DNA from: SIG480 sp045649265
GTDB taxonomy: Bacteria > Bacillota > Clostridia > Oscillospirales > JAAYXM01
DNA: 33,934 bases
Assembly: GCA_045649265.1 (NCBI GenBank)
Contig: JAZRPO010000027.1
Location: 1 to 33,934 of the forward strand
Direction: 5' to 3'
The notes below the pieces were generated by a model. The model was not told the DNA's origin and did not search any database. It was given only the letters and a program-made list of their open reading frames with translations. Each line of letters begins with the position of its first letter. Positions within the stretch are counted from its first letter, which is position 1. The position numbers were made by a program, and so were the translations under genes. Below are positions 22,762 to 31,395 of the stretch, piece by piece.

Positions 22762-24060
22762 TCAGATCTTTCTGTTATCAATTATTCTTACTGCTTTGCC
22801 TTCACTTCTTGCAATTGTTTTTGGTGCAACAAGTTTTACTTTTGCTGAAATTCCAAGCATTGCTTTGAGTGCTGAAACAAGCTTTTTCTCCATGCTGGTG
22901 ATATCTTTGAGCGAATCAGAAAAGTTTTCCTGAGTCATTTCCACCATGACTTCAAGTGTATCAGAGTTGTTGACACGGTCAATAAGAAGCTGATAGTTTG
23001 CCGGATAGCCTTGTTCAATAAGAACAGTCTCAATCTGCGACGGGAATACATTAACGCCGCGTATGATAAGCATATCGTCACTTCTTCCCATTGGCTTTGC
23101 CATCTTGACGAAGTTCCTTCCGCAAGAGCACTTTTTTCTCGAAAGAACGCAGATATCACGAGTACGGTATCTCAGGAGCGGGAAAGCTTCCTTTGTGATA
23201 CAGGTAAAGACAAGCTCACCCTTGCTTCCCTCAGGAAGAACCTCACCCGTATCAGGATCGATAATCTCCGCAATGAAATGGTCCTCATTTATGTGCATAC
23301 CTGTCTGCTCTTCGCATTCAAAGCTCACGCCCGGACCTGAAATTTCAGTGAGGCCGTATATATCATACGCGCGAATTCCGAGCTTCTCCTCAACATCACG
23401 GCGCATTTCATCACTCCAAGCCTCAGCACCAAAGATCCCGGCTTTCAGATGAATTTTATCACGAAGGCCTCTTTCATGAATAGACTCTGCGAGATATGCG
23501 GCATAAGACGGAGTGCAACAGATTATCGTTGAACCTAAATCCGTCATAAACTGAAGCTGACGATCGGTGTTTCCCGACGACATGGGGAGTGTCAGACAGC
23601 CCACCTTATGCGAGCCACCGTGAAGCCCTGAACCGCCTGTAAAGAGACCGTATCCATAGCTTACATGGCAGACATCCTCTTTAGTTCCGCCTGCTGCAAC
23701 AATCGCTCTTGCACAGCAGTCTTCCCACAAATCAATATCATGCTGTGTGTAGAATGCAACTACACGCTTTCCGGTTGTTCCTGAGGTCGAGTGAATTCTA
23801 ACGCAGTCGGATAACGGTTTTCCCATAAGGCCATACGGATATGCCTCACGAAGGTCATCCTTTGTAAGAAACGGAAGCTTATGGAGATCATCAACACTTT
23901 TTATATCGTCCGGAGTGACCCCCTTTTCCTCCATTTTATTTCTGTAATAAGGAACATTGTTCCAGACATGCGATACCTGCGCGATAAGACGCTCATTCTG
24001 CCACTGGCGAATTTGTTCGTAAGATGCCGTTTCAATTTCCGGCTGATAGTACTTTTGCAT
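22762..24060 (-). CDS. paaK: Phenylacetate--CoA ligase
   Basis: A 432-residue AMP-forming ligase of the PaaK type, which activates phenylacetate or similar aryl acids to the CoA thioester. The ATP loop HSTSGTTGKR is at residues 90-99. YGLTEISGPG, LRYRTRDIC and MLIIRGVNVFPSQIE follow in the usual order, the last opening the C-terminal swivel domain. A Cys-rich KKCSCGRNF segment may bind metal, as in many anaerobe PaaKs. AAGGAG precedes the ATG. It lies between iorB and the ACT gene. Beside an arylpyruvate oxidoreductase, it would interconvert the free acid and the thioester that IorAB handles. Confidence 0.93.
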   Translation of the reverse strand: MQKYYQPEIETASYEQIRQWQNERLIAQVSHVWNNVPYYRNKMEEKGVTPDDIKSVDDLHKLPFLTKDDLREAYPYGLMGKPLSDCVRIHSTSGTTGKRVVAFYTQHDIDLWEDCCARAIVAAGGTKEDVCHVSYGYGLFTGGSGLHGGSHKVGCLTLPMSSGNTDRQLQFMTDLGSTIICCTPSYAAYLAESIHERGLRDKIHLKAGIFGAEAWSDEMRRDVEEKLGIRAYDIYGLTEISGPGVSFECEEQTGMHINEDHFIAEIIDPDTGEVLPEGSKGELVFTCITKEAFPLLRYRTRDICVLSRKKCSCGRNFVKMAKPMGRSDDMLIIRGVNVFPSQIETVLIEQGYPANYQLLIDRVNNSDTLEVMVEMTQENFSDSLKDITSMEKKLVSALKAMLGISAKVKLVAPKTIARSEGKAVRIIDNRKI

Positions 24061-24071
24061 TTTACGTCTCC

Positions 24072-24647
24072 TTATTTGTGATTCCTTCCCAGGAAAAATG
24101 CTTTCTTGTTAAGTTCGAGGAATCTTTCCGGCACACTTTCTTCGATTGCCGAAATCCATTCCTCTTCGGTTGCATCGAAATAGTTTGAAAGCTTTCCGAT
24201 AAGGACGAGATTTACTGCCTTTGACGTTCCGGCCTGCTCAGCAAGTGCAAGCGCATCAAATGCGTCAATATCAATACCCGCAGCTTTGATTTTTTCCACA
24301 AGTGAAGAAGGATACTCTGCAATACCTGTTATAACCGGCATAGGGTTGATTTGCTGTGTGTTTGAAATAATTTTTCCATCAGGTTTTAAAAATTCTGTCC
24401 AGCGTGCAGCTTCAAGAAGCTCGAAGGACACTATAAAATCAGCCTCACCCTTGTCAATTATCGGAGAATAAACTTTGTCACCATAGCGAACATAGGTTAC
24501 AACGCTTCCGCCACGCTGGCTCATACCGTGAACCTCAGAAACCTTGATATCGTAACCTTTTTTAAGAAGCAGTCTTCCGAGAAGCTTGGATGCCAGAAGG
24601 CTACCCTGCCCTCCTACGCCAACAATCATTACATTTTTAGTCTTCAT
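24072..24647 (-). CDS. iorB: Indolepyruvate ferredoxin oxidoreductase, beta subunit
   Basis: This 191-residue gamma-type domain protein is the small subunit of the arylpyruvate:ferredoxin oxidoreductase. The N-terminal NVMIVGVGGQGSLLASKLLG and the following VSEVHGMSQRGGSVVTYVRYG are the family hallmarks (2-oxoacid:acceptor oxidoreductase, gamma domain). Length is normal. GGAGGAA precedes the ATG; only 3 bp separate it from the iorA stop, so the subunits are coupled. The complex interconverts an arylpyruvate plus CoA with arylacetyl-CoA, CO2 and reduced ferredoxin. Confidence 0.95.
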   Translation of the reverse strand: MKTKNVMIVGVGGQGSLLASKLLGRLLLKKGYDIKVSEVHGMSQRGGSVVTYVRYGDKVYSPIIDKGEADFIVSFELLEAARWTEFLKPDGKIISNTQQINPMPVITGIAEYPSSLVEKIKAAGIDIDAFDALALAEQAGTSKAVNLVLIGKLSNYFDATEEEWISAIEESVPERFLELNKKAFFLGRNHK

Positions 24648-24650
24648 AGC

Positions 24651-26390
24651 TTATTCCTCCACAGGCGCATGAAGCGCATCAAACTTGCAAAGCTGTTCAC
24701 AAACTCCGCAGCCTGTGCAAAGTGTATTATCTATCTTCGCTTTTCCGTTTTCCATGCTTATTGCAGGACAGCCAATTTTCATACACATTTTGCAGCCTTT
24801 GCACTTATCAGTTGAAACTACAAGCGGCTTATTATGTTTAACATATTTAAGAAGCGCACACGGGCGGCGAGAAATTATAACCGAAGGTTCATTTGCATCA
24901 AGCTCTTGTTTAATGACCGTTTCGCACTCTGAAAGGTCGTATGGGTCAACTACGCGGACTCTGGAAATTCCCAGACCCTTGCAGAGCGTTTCAAGGTCAA
25001 TTTTAGAGGCAGGATCCCCTTTTAAGTTATATCCCGTTGTTGGGTTCTGCTGATGCCCTGTCATTCCGGTAATGGAATTATCAAGAATAATGACGGTTGA
25101 ATTTGATGCGTTGTATGCAATATTCACAAGTCCGGTCATACCTGAATGCATAAAGGTTGAGTCGCCGATAACTGCTACGCTCTTTCCATCGCTTTCACCT
25201 TCGTTCGCTTTATTAAAGCCATGAAGAGATGAGATTGATGCACCCATACAAATGGTTGAATCAAGAGCTGAGAGCGGCGGAACCGCACCCAGCGTATAGC
25301 AGCCAATATCTCCCATAACTGTAATTTTATTCTTTGCAAGAGTATAGAATAGGCCTCTGTGCGGACAACCTGCACACATAACCGGAGGACGCGCAGGAAT
25401 TTTTTCAGAAATTGCGATTCCGCAGCCTTCTTCTTTTCCAAAGCCCTTTGCCACAAGATTCTGGCTGAGCTCACCAATGCAAGAAAAGCTCTCTTTTCCG
25501 CAAACTTCAAGACCGAGATTTCTGCAATGGCTTTCAATAAAGCCTTCAAGCTCTTCAACTACCACAAGCTTTTTTACTGTTTCGGAAAATTTCATTATGC
25601 TCTTCTCCGGAAGAGGCCATATCATACCGAGCTTATAAACCGGGTATGTATCGCCAAAAACTTCCTTCACGTACTGGTAAGAAGTGGACGAAGTTATGAT
25701 ACCTACGCTGCTGTCGGTGCCACTTTCCAAAACGTTAAACGGAGCGGTTTCAGCATATTCGGAGAGCGCTTTTGTTCTCTCCTCAACTATCGGATGGCGG
25801 AGCTTTGCATTTCCCGGCATCATTATGTATTTCGCCGCATTCTTTTCGTAAGTCTTCTTTACCTCTGTTCGCTCAGACTCTTCAACTATGCTCTGAGAGT
25901 GAGAAACACGAGTGCACATTTTTATAAAAACAGGAGTATCAAACTTTTCCGACAATTCAAATGCAATCTTTGTAAATTCAAGCGCTTCTTTTGAGTCTGC
26001 CGGTTCGAGCATCGGAACTTTTGAAGCTTTTGCGTAATGGCGGGAATCCTGCTCATTCTGTGAGCTATGCATCCCTGCATCATCCGCAACACCGATTACC
26101 ATACCTGCGTTTACGCCTGTATAAGCAATTGTGAAGAGCGGGTCTGCTGCAACGTTAAGCCCCACGTGCTTCATTCCACAGAAGCTTCTCTTCCCTGCAA
26201 GCGCTGCACCAAAAGCTGCCTCCATTGCTACTTTTTCATTAGGCGCCCATTCAGCATAGACTTCCTTGTATTTTGCAACTGCCTCGGTTATCTCCGTGCT
26301 TGGTGTGCCCGGATAGCTTGAAACAAAGCTGCAACCAGCTTCGTATAACCCTCTGGCAACTGCTTCGTTGCCGAGCATAAGCTTTTTCAT
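24651..26390 (-). CDS. iorA: Indolepyruvate ferredoxin oxidoreductase, alpha subunit
   Basis: A 579-residue catalytic subunit. The N-terminal pyrimidine domain carries SSYPGTPSTEITEA (24-37). The TPP-binding domain is at 335-450, with CAGCPHRG, GDIGCYTLGAVPPL and the IGDSTFMHSG...NS motif (408-439). The C-terminus holds two ferredoxin-type [4Fe-4S] sets, Cys530/533/536/541 and Cys558/561/564/568. All expected parts are intact. The enzyme acts on indole-, phenyl- and hydroxyphenylpyruvate and is freely reversible when ferredoxin is reduced. GGAGGAAGA precedes the ATG. Gene order after the symporter suggests that imported acids or thioesters feed this enzyme. Confidence 0.96.
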   Translation of the reverse strand: MKKLMLGNEAVARGLYEAGCSFVSSYPGTPSTEITEAVAKYKEVYAEWAPNEKVAMEAAFGAALAGKRSFCGMKHVGLNVAADPLFTIAYTGVNAGMVIGVADDAGMHSSQNEQDSRHYAKASKVPMLEPADSKEALEFTKIAFELSEKFDTPVFIKMCTRVSHSQSIVEESERTEVKKTYEKNAAKYIMMPGNAKLRHPIVEERTKALSEYAETAPFNVLESGTDSSVGIITSSTSYQYVKEVFGDTYPVYKLGMIWPLPEKSIMKFSETVKKLVVVEELEGFIESHCRNLGLEVCGKESFSCIGELSQNLVAKGFGKEEGCGIAISEKIPARPPVMCAGCPHRGLFYTLAKNKITVMGDIGCYTLGAVPPLSALDSTICMGASISSLHGFNKANEGESDGKSVAVIGDSTFMHSGMTGLVNIAYNASNSTVIILDNSITGMTGHQQNPTTGYNLKGDPASKIDLETLCKGLGISRVRVVDPYDLSECETVIKQELDANEPSVIISRRPCALLKYVKHNKPLVVSTDKCKGCKMCMKIGCPAISMENGKAKIDNTLCTGCGVCEQLCKFDALHAPVEE

Positions 26391-26402
26391 ATCTCTTCCT
26401 CC

Positions 26403-27959
26403 TTAATTATTAACAACCTCGCCGATAGATTCCTTTTGAGAGACGAGAACCTTCTTTTCATAGCACGAAAATGCATTATCTATAACATCCTTTTTCGGAG
26501 CTTTTGAAATCAAGCTCACAACCGGAACTATTACAAGCCCTGCAAGCATACAAAACGCGCCTGCATTAATCGGTAATTGCAGGAGTGTCGGAAAATACGG
26601 TTTAAAGAAAATATTAGCTATCATAACGACAGTCGAGAAAATGAAGCTTGTCCAAACCGATGCGCTTGTTGTACGCTTCCAATAAAGTCCGTACAGGAAA
26701 GGCGCAAGAAACGCCCCTGCAAGAGCTCCCCAGGAAACGCCCATGAGCTGTGCGATAAATATTACGTTTGATTTGTACTGCAAAATCGCGATAATTGCCG
26801 ATATAGCTATAAACACGGCTATGAGAATCCGCATCGTAAGAAGCTGCGTCTTTTCCTTCATATCTTTTACGATGCTTCCCTTCAAGAAGTCAAGTGTAAG
26901 CGTTGAGCTTGATGTAAGAACAAGCGATGAAAGCGTTGACATTGATGCCGAAAGAACAAGAACGACGACAATAGCAATCAAAATCGGAGACAGCTCTGAG
27001 AGCATTGTTGGAATTATAGAGTCATACCCTTCTGTTGCGATATCAATCTTATCGGAGAATAAGCGCCCGAAGCCACCAAGAAAATAACAACCGCCCGCAA
27101 CAACTAGAGCAAAAATTGTGGAAATTATCATACCTTTATTTATTGCCTTTTCACTCTTGATTGCGTAGAACTTCTGAACCATCTGTGGTAACCCCCACGT
27201 TCCCAGCGAGGTAAGCAAAACAACTCCAAGAAGATTTATCGGGTCAGGACCGAAGAACGAATTAAACACACCCGGAGTTTCGGAAACCGCAGGGTCACTT
27301 ACCTGACCAAGCTTATCAAGAGCAGCAAGGAATCCTCCCTGACCGTTCAAAACCACTGCAATCACTGCAATTATTCCACCTATCATTATGATCCCCTGAA
27401 TAAAATCATTGATTGCAGCAGCCATATATCCGCCGGCAATTACATATACAGCAGTGAGAATAGCCATTACGATTACACACACTGCGTAGTCAACTTCAAA
27501 AGCCATTTCGAAAAGACGACTAAGCCCGTTATATAGAGACGCAGTGTATGGGATAAGAAATATAAAGATAATAGCAGATGCCGCTATTTTAAGAGCTTTG
27601 CTGTCAAAGCGGTTTTCAAAGAACTGCGGCATCGTTGCGCTGTTTAAATGCTGTGTCATAACACGGGTTCTTCTTCCGAGAATTGCCCATGCAAGGAGCG
27701 AGCCCAAAAACGCATTTCCGATTCCTGCCCATGTAGCGGCAATACCGTACTTCCACCCAAACTGACCTGCATATCCAACAAAAACAACTGCTGAGAAATA
27801 GGACGTGCCATACGCAAATGCTGTGAGCCATGGTCCTACATTTCTCCCACCAAGCACAAATCCGTCAACGTTAGTTGCGTGCTTGCGGCAATAAATCCCC
27901 ACACCAATCATAACGCCAAAGAACACAAAAAGCATTCCGAGTTTAATCGCCAAATCCAT
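26403..27959 (-). CDS. Sodium:solute symporter family transporter
   Basis: A 518-residue integral membrane protein with about 13 hydrophobic segments. Family features are GFVLGGRNVGPWLTAFAYGTSYFSAVVFVGYAG at the N-terminus, TAVYVIAGGYMAAAINDFIQG, the WGLPQMVQKFYA block, and LVLSASMSTLSSLVLTSSS, the region of the sodium site. It is of the acetate/proline/pantothenate-type SSS group; substrate cannot be read directly. Position between an acyl-CoA synthetase and iorA, behind the same T-box, points to uptake of an organic acid such as an aryl acetate. GAGGTAAACG precedes the ATG. Confidence 0.9.
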   Translation of the reverse strand: MDLAIKLGMLFVFFGVMIGVGIYCRKHATNVDGFVLGGRNVGPWLTAFAYGTSYFSAVVFVGYAGQFGWKYGIAATWAGIGNAFLGSLLAWAILGRRTRVMTQHLNSATMPQFFENRFDSKALKIAASAIIFIFLIPYTASLYNGLSRLFEMAFEVDYAVCVIVMAILTAVYVIAGGYMAAAINDFIQGIIMIGGIIAVIAVVLNGQGGFLAALDKLGQVSDPAVSETPGVFNSFFGPDPINLLGVVLLTSLGTWGLPQMVQKFYAIKSEKAINKGMIISTIFALVVAGGCYFLGGFGRLFSDKIDIATEGYDSIIPTMLSELSPILIAIVVVLVLSASMSTLSSLVLTSSSTLTLDFLKGSIVKDMKEKTQLLTMRILIAVFIAISAIIAILQYKSNVIFIAQLMGVSWGALAGAFLAPFLYGLYWKRTTSASVWTSFIFSTVVMIANIFFKPYFPTLLQLPINAGAFCMLAGLVIVPVVSLISKAPKKDVIDNAFSCYEKKVLVSQKESIGEVVNN

Positions 27960-27986
27960 ATCCGTTTACCTCACTTCTGATTCTTC

Positions 27987-29624
27987 TTAACCATTAACTT
28001 GTGCTTCAACAAGGCGACCATGGCAATACTTTTCTCGCAGGGCTGGCTTCTCAATTTTTCCTGTCGCATTTCTCGGAACCGCTTCAAAGAAGATTTTTCT
28101 CGGACGCTTGTATCGCGGAAGGCTTTCACAGAACTTATTAATTTCCTCCTCTGTGCAGCTGATGCCCTCCTTGATTTCGATAATTGCCGCGCATATCTCG
28201 CCGAGCCTTGCATCGGGAAGCCCTATAACCGCAACATCTTTAATCTTGTCGTATCCACGGAGAAAATCCTCAATCTGAACCGGATAGAGGTTTTCTCCAC
28301 CCGAAATAACAACATCCTTTTTTCTGTCAACGAGATAGATAAAGCCATCTTCATCCTCTCTCGCCATATCCCCTGTATACAGCCAACCGTCTTTTAATAC
28401 CTCTGCAGTTGCCTCGGGGTTTTTATAGTAGCAGAGCATAACACCGTCTCCACGGACTATAAGCTCACCAACCTCACCGGGTTTTACTTCGTTTCCGGCT
28501 TCGTCGACAATCTCTGTCTGCCAGCCGTATCCTGCACGGCCGATCGCTCCAACTTTATGTACGTTCTCTACGCCAAGATGGACGCATCCCGGACCAATCG
28601 ATTCGGATAAACCATAATTCGTGTCATACTGATGATGCGGAAAAACCTTCAACCAGCGATGAATGAGGCTTGGCGGCACAGGCTGAGCGCCTATATGCAT
28701 AAGACGCCACTGATCAAGCTTATACTTTGACATATCTACCGCACCTGATTCAATAGCATCGAGAAGATCCTGCGCCCACGGAACAAGAAGCCAGACTATC
28801 GTGCAACTTTCTTCTGTGACCGCCCTCAGAATCCATTCAGGCTTTACACCTCTTAAAAGAACTGCACGGCTTCCCGCAAGGAGAGAACCGAACCAATGCA
28901 TTTTCGCTCCCGTGTGATAAAGCGGAGGAATACACAAAAAGACATCGTCTCTTGACTGCGAATGGTGCTTTTGTTCTGTTTTGCACGAAGAAACGAGAGC
29001 CTTGTGATTATGAAGAATTGCTTTCGGAAAGCCCGTTGTGCCGGAGGAAAAATATATCGCGGCAAAATCCTCCTCATCAAGAGCAACCGGAGGGGCGCTT
29101 GATGAGCAGAAGTTCATAAGTTTAAGGCAGTCTTCGCTATAATCCGGACCATCATTACCAACAAAGAAATAGGTTTTTGTTATTATATCTTCGCGCCTTA
29201 CAACCTCCATGCGGCTTATAAACTCGGGACCGAAAACAAGAACCTCGACATCAGCAAGTTCAAGGCAGTATTTAATCTCTTCCCCTGAGAATCTGAAATT
29301 CATCGGGACTGCAATGCAACCGGCCTTTAAGATTCCAAAATACAACGGCAGCCATTCAATACAATTCATCAGAAGGATACCAACTTTTGTGCCCTTTTTA
29401 AGACCACGGCTAAGAAGAAGATTCGCAAAGCGATTGGCTCTGCGGTCAAAATCCTTCCATGTAAGCTCTCTCCGATACGGTGCACCATCCACCGCACTTT
29501 CGATAAGGTTAAAATCCCACCAAGTCACCGCACTGTCACGCTCTTCTGACGGGTTAAGCTCTACGAGCGCAACCTCAGAACCGTACAGCCGCGAGTTTTT
29601 TTCCAAAAAGTCAGTAATTACCAT
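27987..29624 (-). CDS. AMP-forming acyl-CoA synthetase (class I ligase)
   Basis: A 545-residue member of the ANL superfamily, activating a carboxylic acid with ATP and CoA. The signature YFSSGTTGFPKAIL is at 191-204, followed by DTNYGLSESIG, LYTGDMAREDEDGFIYLVDRKKDVVISGGENLYP (adenylation and hinge) and RNATGKIEKPALREKY with the catalytic lysine of the C-terminal domain. It is distinct from the PaaK-type ligase further down the operon; with two ligases, one may prefer longer or differently substituted aryl acids. GGAG precedes the ATG. It is the first gene after the T-box leader. Confidence 0.9.
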   Translation of the reverse strand: MVITDFLEKNSRLYGSEVALVELNPSEERDSAVTWWDFNLIESAVDGAPYRRELTWKDFDRRANRFANLLLSRGLKKGTKVGILLMNCIEWLPLYFGILKAGCIAVPMNFRFSGEEIKYCLELADVEVLVFGPEFISRMEVVRREDIITKTYFFVGNDGPDYSEDCLKLMNFCSSSAPPVALDEEDFAAIYFSSGTTGFPKAILHNHKALVSSCKTEQKHHSQSRDDVFLCIPPLYHTGAKMHWFGSLLAGSRAVLLRGVKPEWILRAVTEESCTIVWLLVPWAQDLLDAIESGAVDMSKYKLDQWRLMHIGAQPVPPSLIHRWLKVFPHHQYDTNYGLSESIGPGCVHLGVENVHKVGAIGRAGYGWQTEIVDEAGNEVKPGEVGELIVRGDGVMLCYYKNPEATAEVLKDGWLYTGDMAREDEDGFIYLVDRKKDVVISGGENLYPVQIEDFLRGYDKIKDVAVIGLPDARLGEICAAIIEIKEGISCTEEEINKFCESLPRYKRPRKIFFEAVPRNATGKIEKPALREKYCHGRLVEAQVNG

Positions 29625-29655
29625 TTTGAATTCTCCTTTTAATGTTATTCAGCAG

Positions 29656-29693
29656 AAAACAAAACATCCTCTGCCCGAGAATAAGCAGAGGAC
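29656..29693 (-). terminator. T-box-controlled terminator
   Basis: On the minus strand GTCCTCTGC (29693-29685) pairs with GCAGAGGAT (29674-29666) over a 10-nt loop, followed by GTTTTGTTTT. It lies directly after the T-box sequence, whose downstream bases would alternatively form the antiterminator. Confidence 0.88.
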
Positions 29694-29928
29694 GAAAAAA
29701 TTCCGTGGTACCACCTCAATTTACCGCGCAAACACACGGCCTCAGTGAGTCCTATCAGACTCATAAGCTGTATCGGGCTCCCCCGTCTTTGCCTACTTTG
29801 AATTTCTGCAAAGCCGCTCCGAAAGGTATTCAGCACAAGAGCTTTCACTGTCTCGCAGCAACCGACAGCTCTCTTTGAAACCTGTATTGTGCCTACTTGG
29901 TTCCATCATCGCGTTACATTTTCAATTA
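29656..29928 (-). promoter_or_regulatory. T-box leader of the aryl-acid operon, candidate Tyr (UAC) specifier
   Basis: The minus strand has the T-box consensus AGGTGGTACCACGGAA (complement of 29716-29701). Upstream are a Stem I with GATGATGG and AGTAG, the apical GGTTGCTGCGAG loop on a CTGTC/GACAG stem, GCACAA/TTGTGC closing the specifier loop, and a Stem II CTTTGC/GCAAAG. The 3' side of the specifier loop reads TGAATACCTTTCGGAGC. By the usual GAA-codon pattern the specifier is UAC (29828-29826), i.e. tRNA-Tyr. UUC (Phe) a few bases on is an alternative. Uncharged tRNA would stabilise the antiterminator and switch the operon on. Confidence 0.92.
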
Positions 29929-29934
29929 TAATAT

Positions 29935-29963
29935 ATTCTATGCCTAAAAACGACAAATGTCAA
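29935..29963 (-). promoter_or_regulatory. Sigma-A promoter of the T-box operon
   Basis: Minus-strand TTGACA (29963-29958), a 17-bp spacer and TAGAAT (29940-29935). The start falls near 29928, just before Stem I of the T-box leader. Confidence 0.85.
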
Positions 29964-30017
29964 GTCTTTTTATCAAATCCGGCACGTTTAAAACAGATTT
30001 GTCTTTTGCCTTTTCTC

Positions 30018-30047
30018 TTGACTTATTTCAAGGTCGTAATGTATAAT
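30018..30047 (+). promoter_or_regulatory. Sigma-A promoter of the DUF1015 gene
   Basis: TTGACT (30018-30023) and consensus TATAAT (30042-30047) are 18 bp apart. The promoter is divergent from, and about 55 bp away from, the T-box promoter. A GAGGGGA ribosome site follows before the ATG at 30085. Confidence 0.8.
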
Positions 30048-30084
30048 TACATAGTAAATTTTTCTATTAAAAAGAGGGGACAAA

Positions 30085-31350
30085 ATGAATTCACGTGTTT
30101 TTTCACCAGGAAGTGTTCTTCTTCCTAAACTCGGAACAGATATGACCAAGTGGAGTGTTGTCGCTTGCGACCAATTCACCTCAGAGCCTGAATATTGGAG
30201 CGCAATTTCTGATTTCATCGATGATTCACCGTCAACACTTAATCTAACCTTCCCCGAAATCTATCTTGAAGCCGGCGATCCGGCCGAAAGAATAAAACAG
30301 ATTAATTCCACTATGCTTTCATATCTCCGCGATGGTGTTTTTAGCTCTCCTTCTTCAAAATACATATACGTTGAGCGTACCCAGCGTGACGGCAAGGTTC
30401 GCCACGGTCTTATGGGAATTGTCGACCTTGAAGAGTATGACTATATGCCCGGCTCACAGTCCAAAATCCGTGCCACAGAGGGCACTGTTCTTGAACGCAT
30501 CCCTCCGCGTGTTAAAATCCGTGAAAATGCAGCGCTTGAGCTTCCTCACATAATGCTCCTGATTGACGACAGAGAAAAGAGCGTTATCGAGCCGTTGTCC
30601 GCAGCGTGTTCTTCTTTCGATAAGGCTTATGACTTTGAGCTTATGCAGAACTCAGGCTCAATTAAAGGATATTTTGTAAATCAGGCAGAAGAAAAGCAAA
30701 TTGATGCTGCTCTCGCCCGTCTTGCAGACGAAGAAATTTTTAATGAAAAGTATTCTGTTTCAGGGCGCGGAGTTTTGCAGTTTGCAGTCGGTGACGGCAA
30801 CCATTCGCTTGCAACTGCAAAAGAGTGTTGGAGGCGCATAAAAGAAACGCTGTCTCCCTCCGGATGTGAAGACCACCCCGCTCGCTATGCACTTTGTGAG
30901 CTTGTTAATCTTCACGACTCTGCTCTGGAATTTGAACCTATTCACAGGGTTGTTTTTGACATTGATGCAAATGCTTTTTATGCTGCACTTGAAAAATACT
31001 ACGAGCTTTCAGATGATGCTGAGCAGACATTTGATATGGTAACATCACAAGGCATCCGCCGAATCGGCATCAAAAACCCGAAATCCAACCTCACAGTAGG
31101 CTCTCTTCAAAAGTTCATAGATGAATATCTCCGTGAGAACGGAGGCAGAGTTGATTACATCCACGGCGACGATGTTGTGAAGCGCCTCGGAAGCGAAGAA
31201 GGAAACGCAGGATTTCTCCTCCCGACAATCGCCAAGGATGACCTCTTCCCCACAGTTATCCGAGACGGTGTTTTGCCTCGAAAAGCCTTTTCAATGGGGC
31301 ACGCGTGGGATAAGCGTTTCTACCTCGAAGCAAGAAGTATTGTAAAATAG
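30085..31350 (+). CDS. DUF1015 family protein of unknown function
   Basis: A 421-residue soluble protein matching the DUF1015 family. The best markers are FSPGSVLLPKLGTDMTKWSVVACDQFTS at the N-terminus, where family members share a WxVxACDQ-type block, and the central FAVGDGNHSLATAKECW. Length is that of the family. There is no signal peptide or membrane segment. In some anaerobes the family lies near serine biosynthesis genes, but none is here, so no function is offered. It has its own promoter and stands alone between the T-box operon and rubrerythrin. Confidence 0.85.
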   Translation: MNSRVFSPGSVLLPKLGTDMTKWSVVACDQFTSEPEYWSAISDFIDDSPSTLNLTFPEIYLEAGDPAERIKQINSTMLSYLRDGVFSSPSSKYIYVERTQRDGKVRHGLMGIVDLEEYDYMPGSQSKIRATEGTVLERIPPRVKIRENAALELPHIMLLIDDREKSVIEPLSAACSSFDKAYDFELMQNSGSIKGYFVNQAEEKQIDAALARLADEEIFNEKYSVSGRGVLQFAVGDGNHSLATAKECWRRIKETLSPSGCEDHPARYALCELVNLHDSALEFEPIHRVVFDIDANAFYAALEKYYELSDDAEQTFDMVTSQGIRRIGIKNPKSNLTVGSLQKFIDEYLRENGGRVDYIHGDDVVKRLGSEEGNAGFLLPTIAKDDLFPTVIRDGVLPRKAFSMGHAWDKRFYLEARSIVK

Positions 31351-31360
31351 CAAAAAATAT

Positions 31361-31388
31361 ATCGGCTGTGAAATTAATCACAGCCGAT
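31361..31388. terminator. Terminator between DUF1015 and rubrerythrin genes
   Basis: An 11-bp perfect stem (31361-31371 with 31378-31388), ATCGGCTGTGA and its complement, has a 6-nt loop. On the minus strand it is followed by ATATTTTTTG, so it fits best as the end of the rubrerythrin transcript; it also lies right after the DUF1015 stop. Confidence 0.82.
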
Positions 31389-31395
31389 GCTTTCA

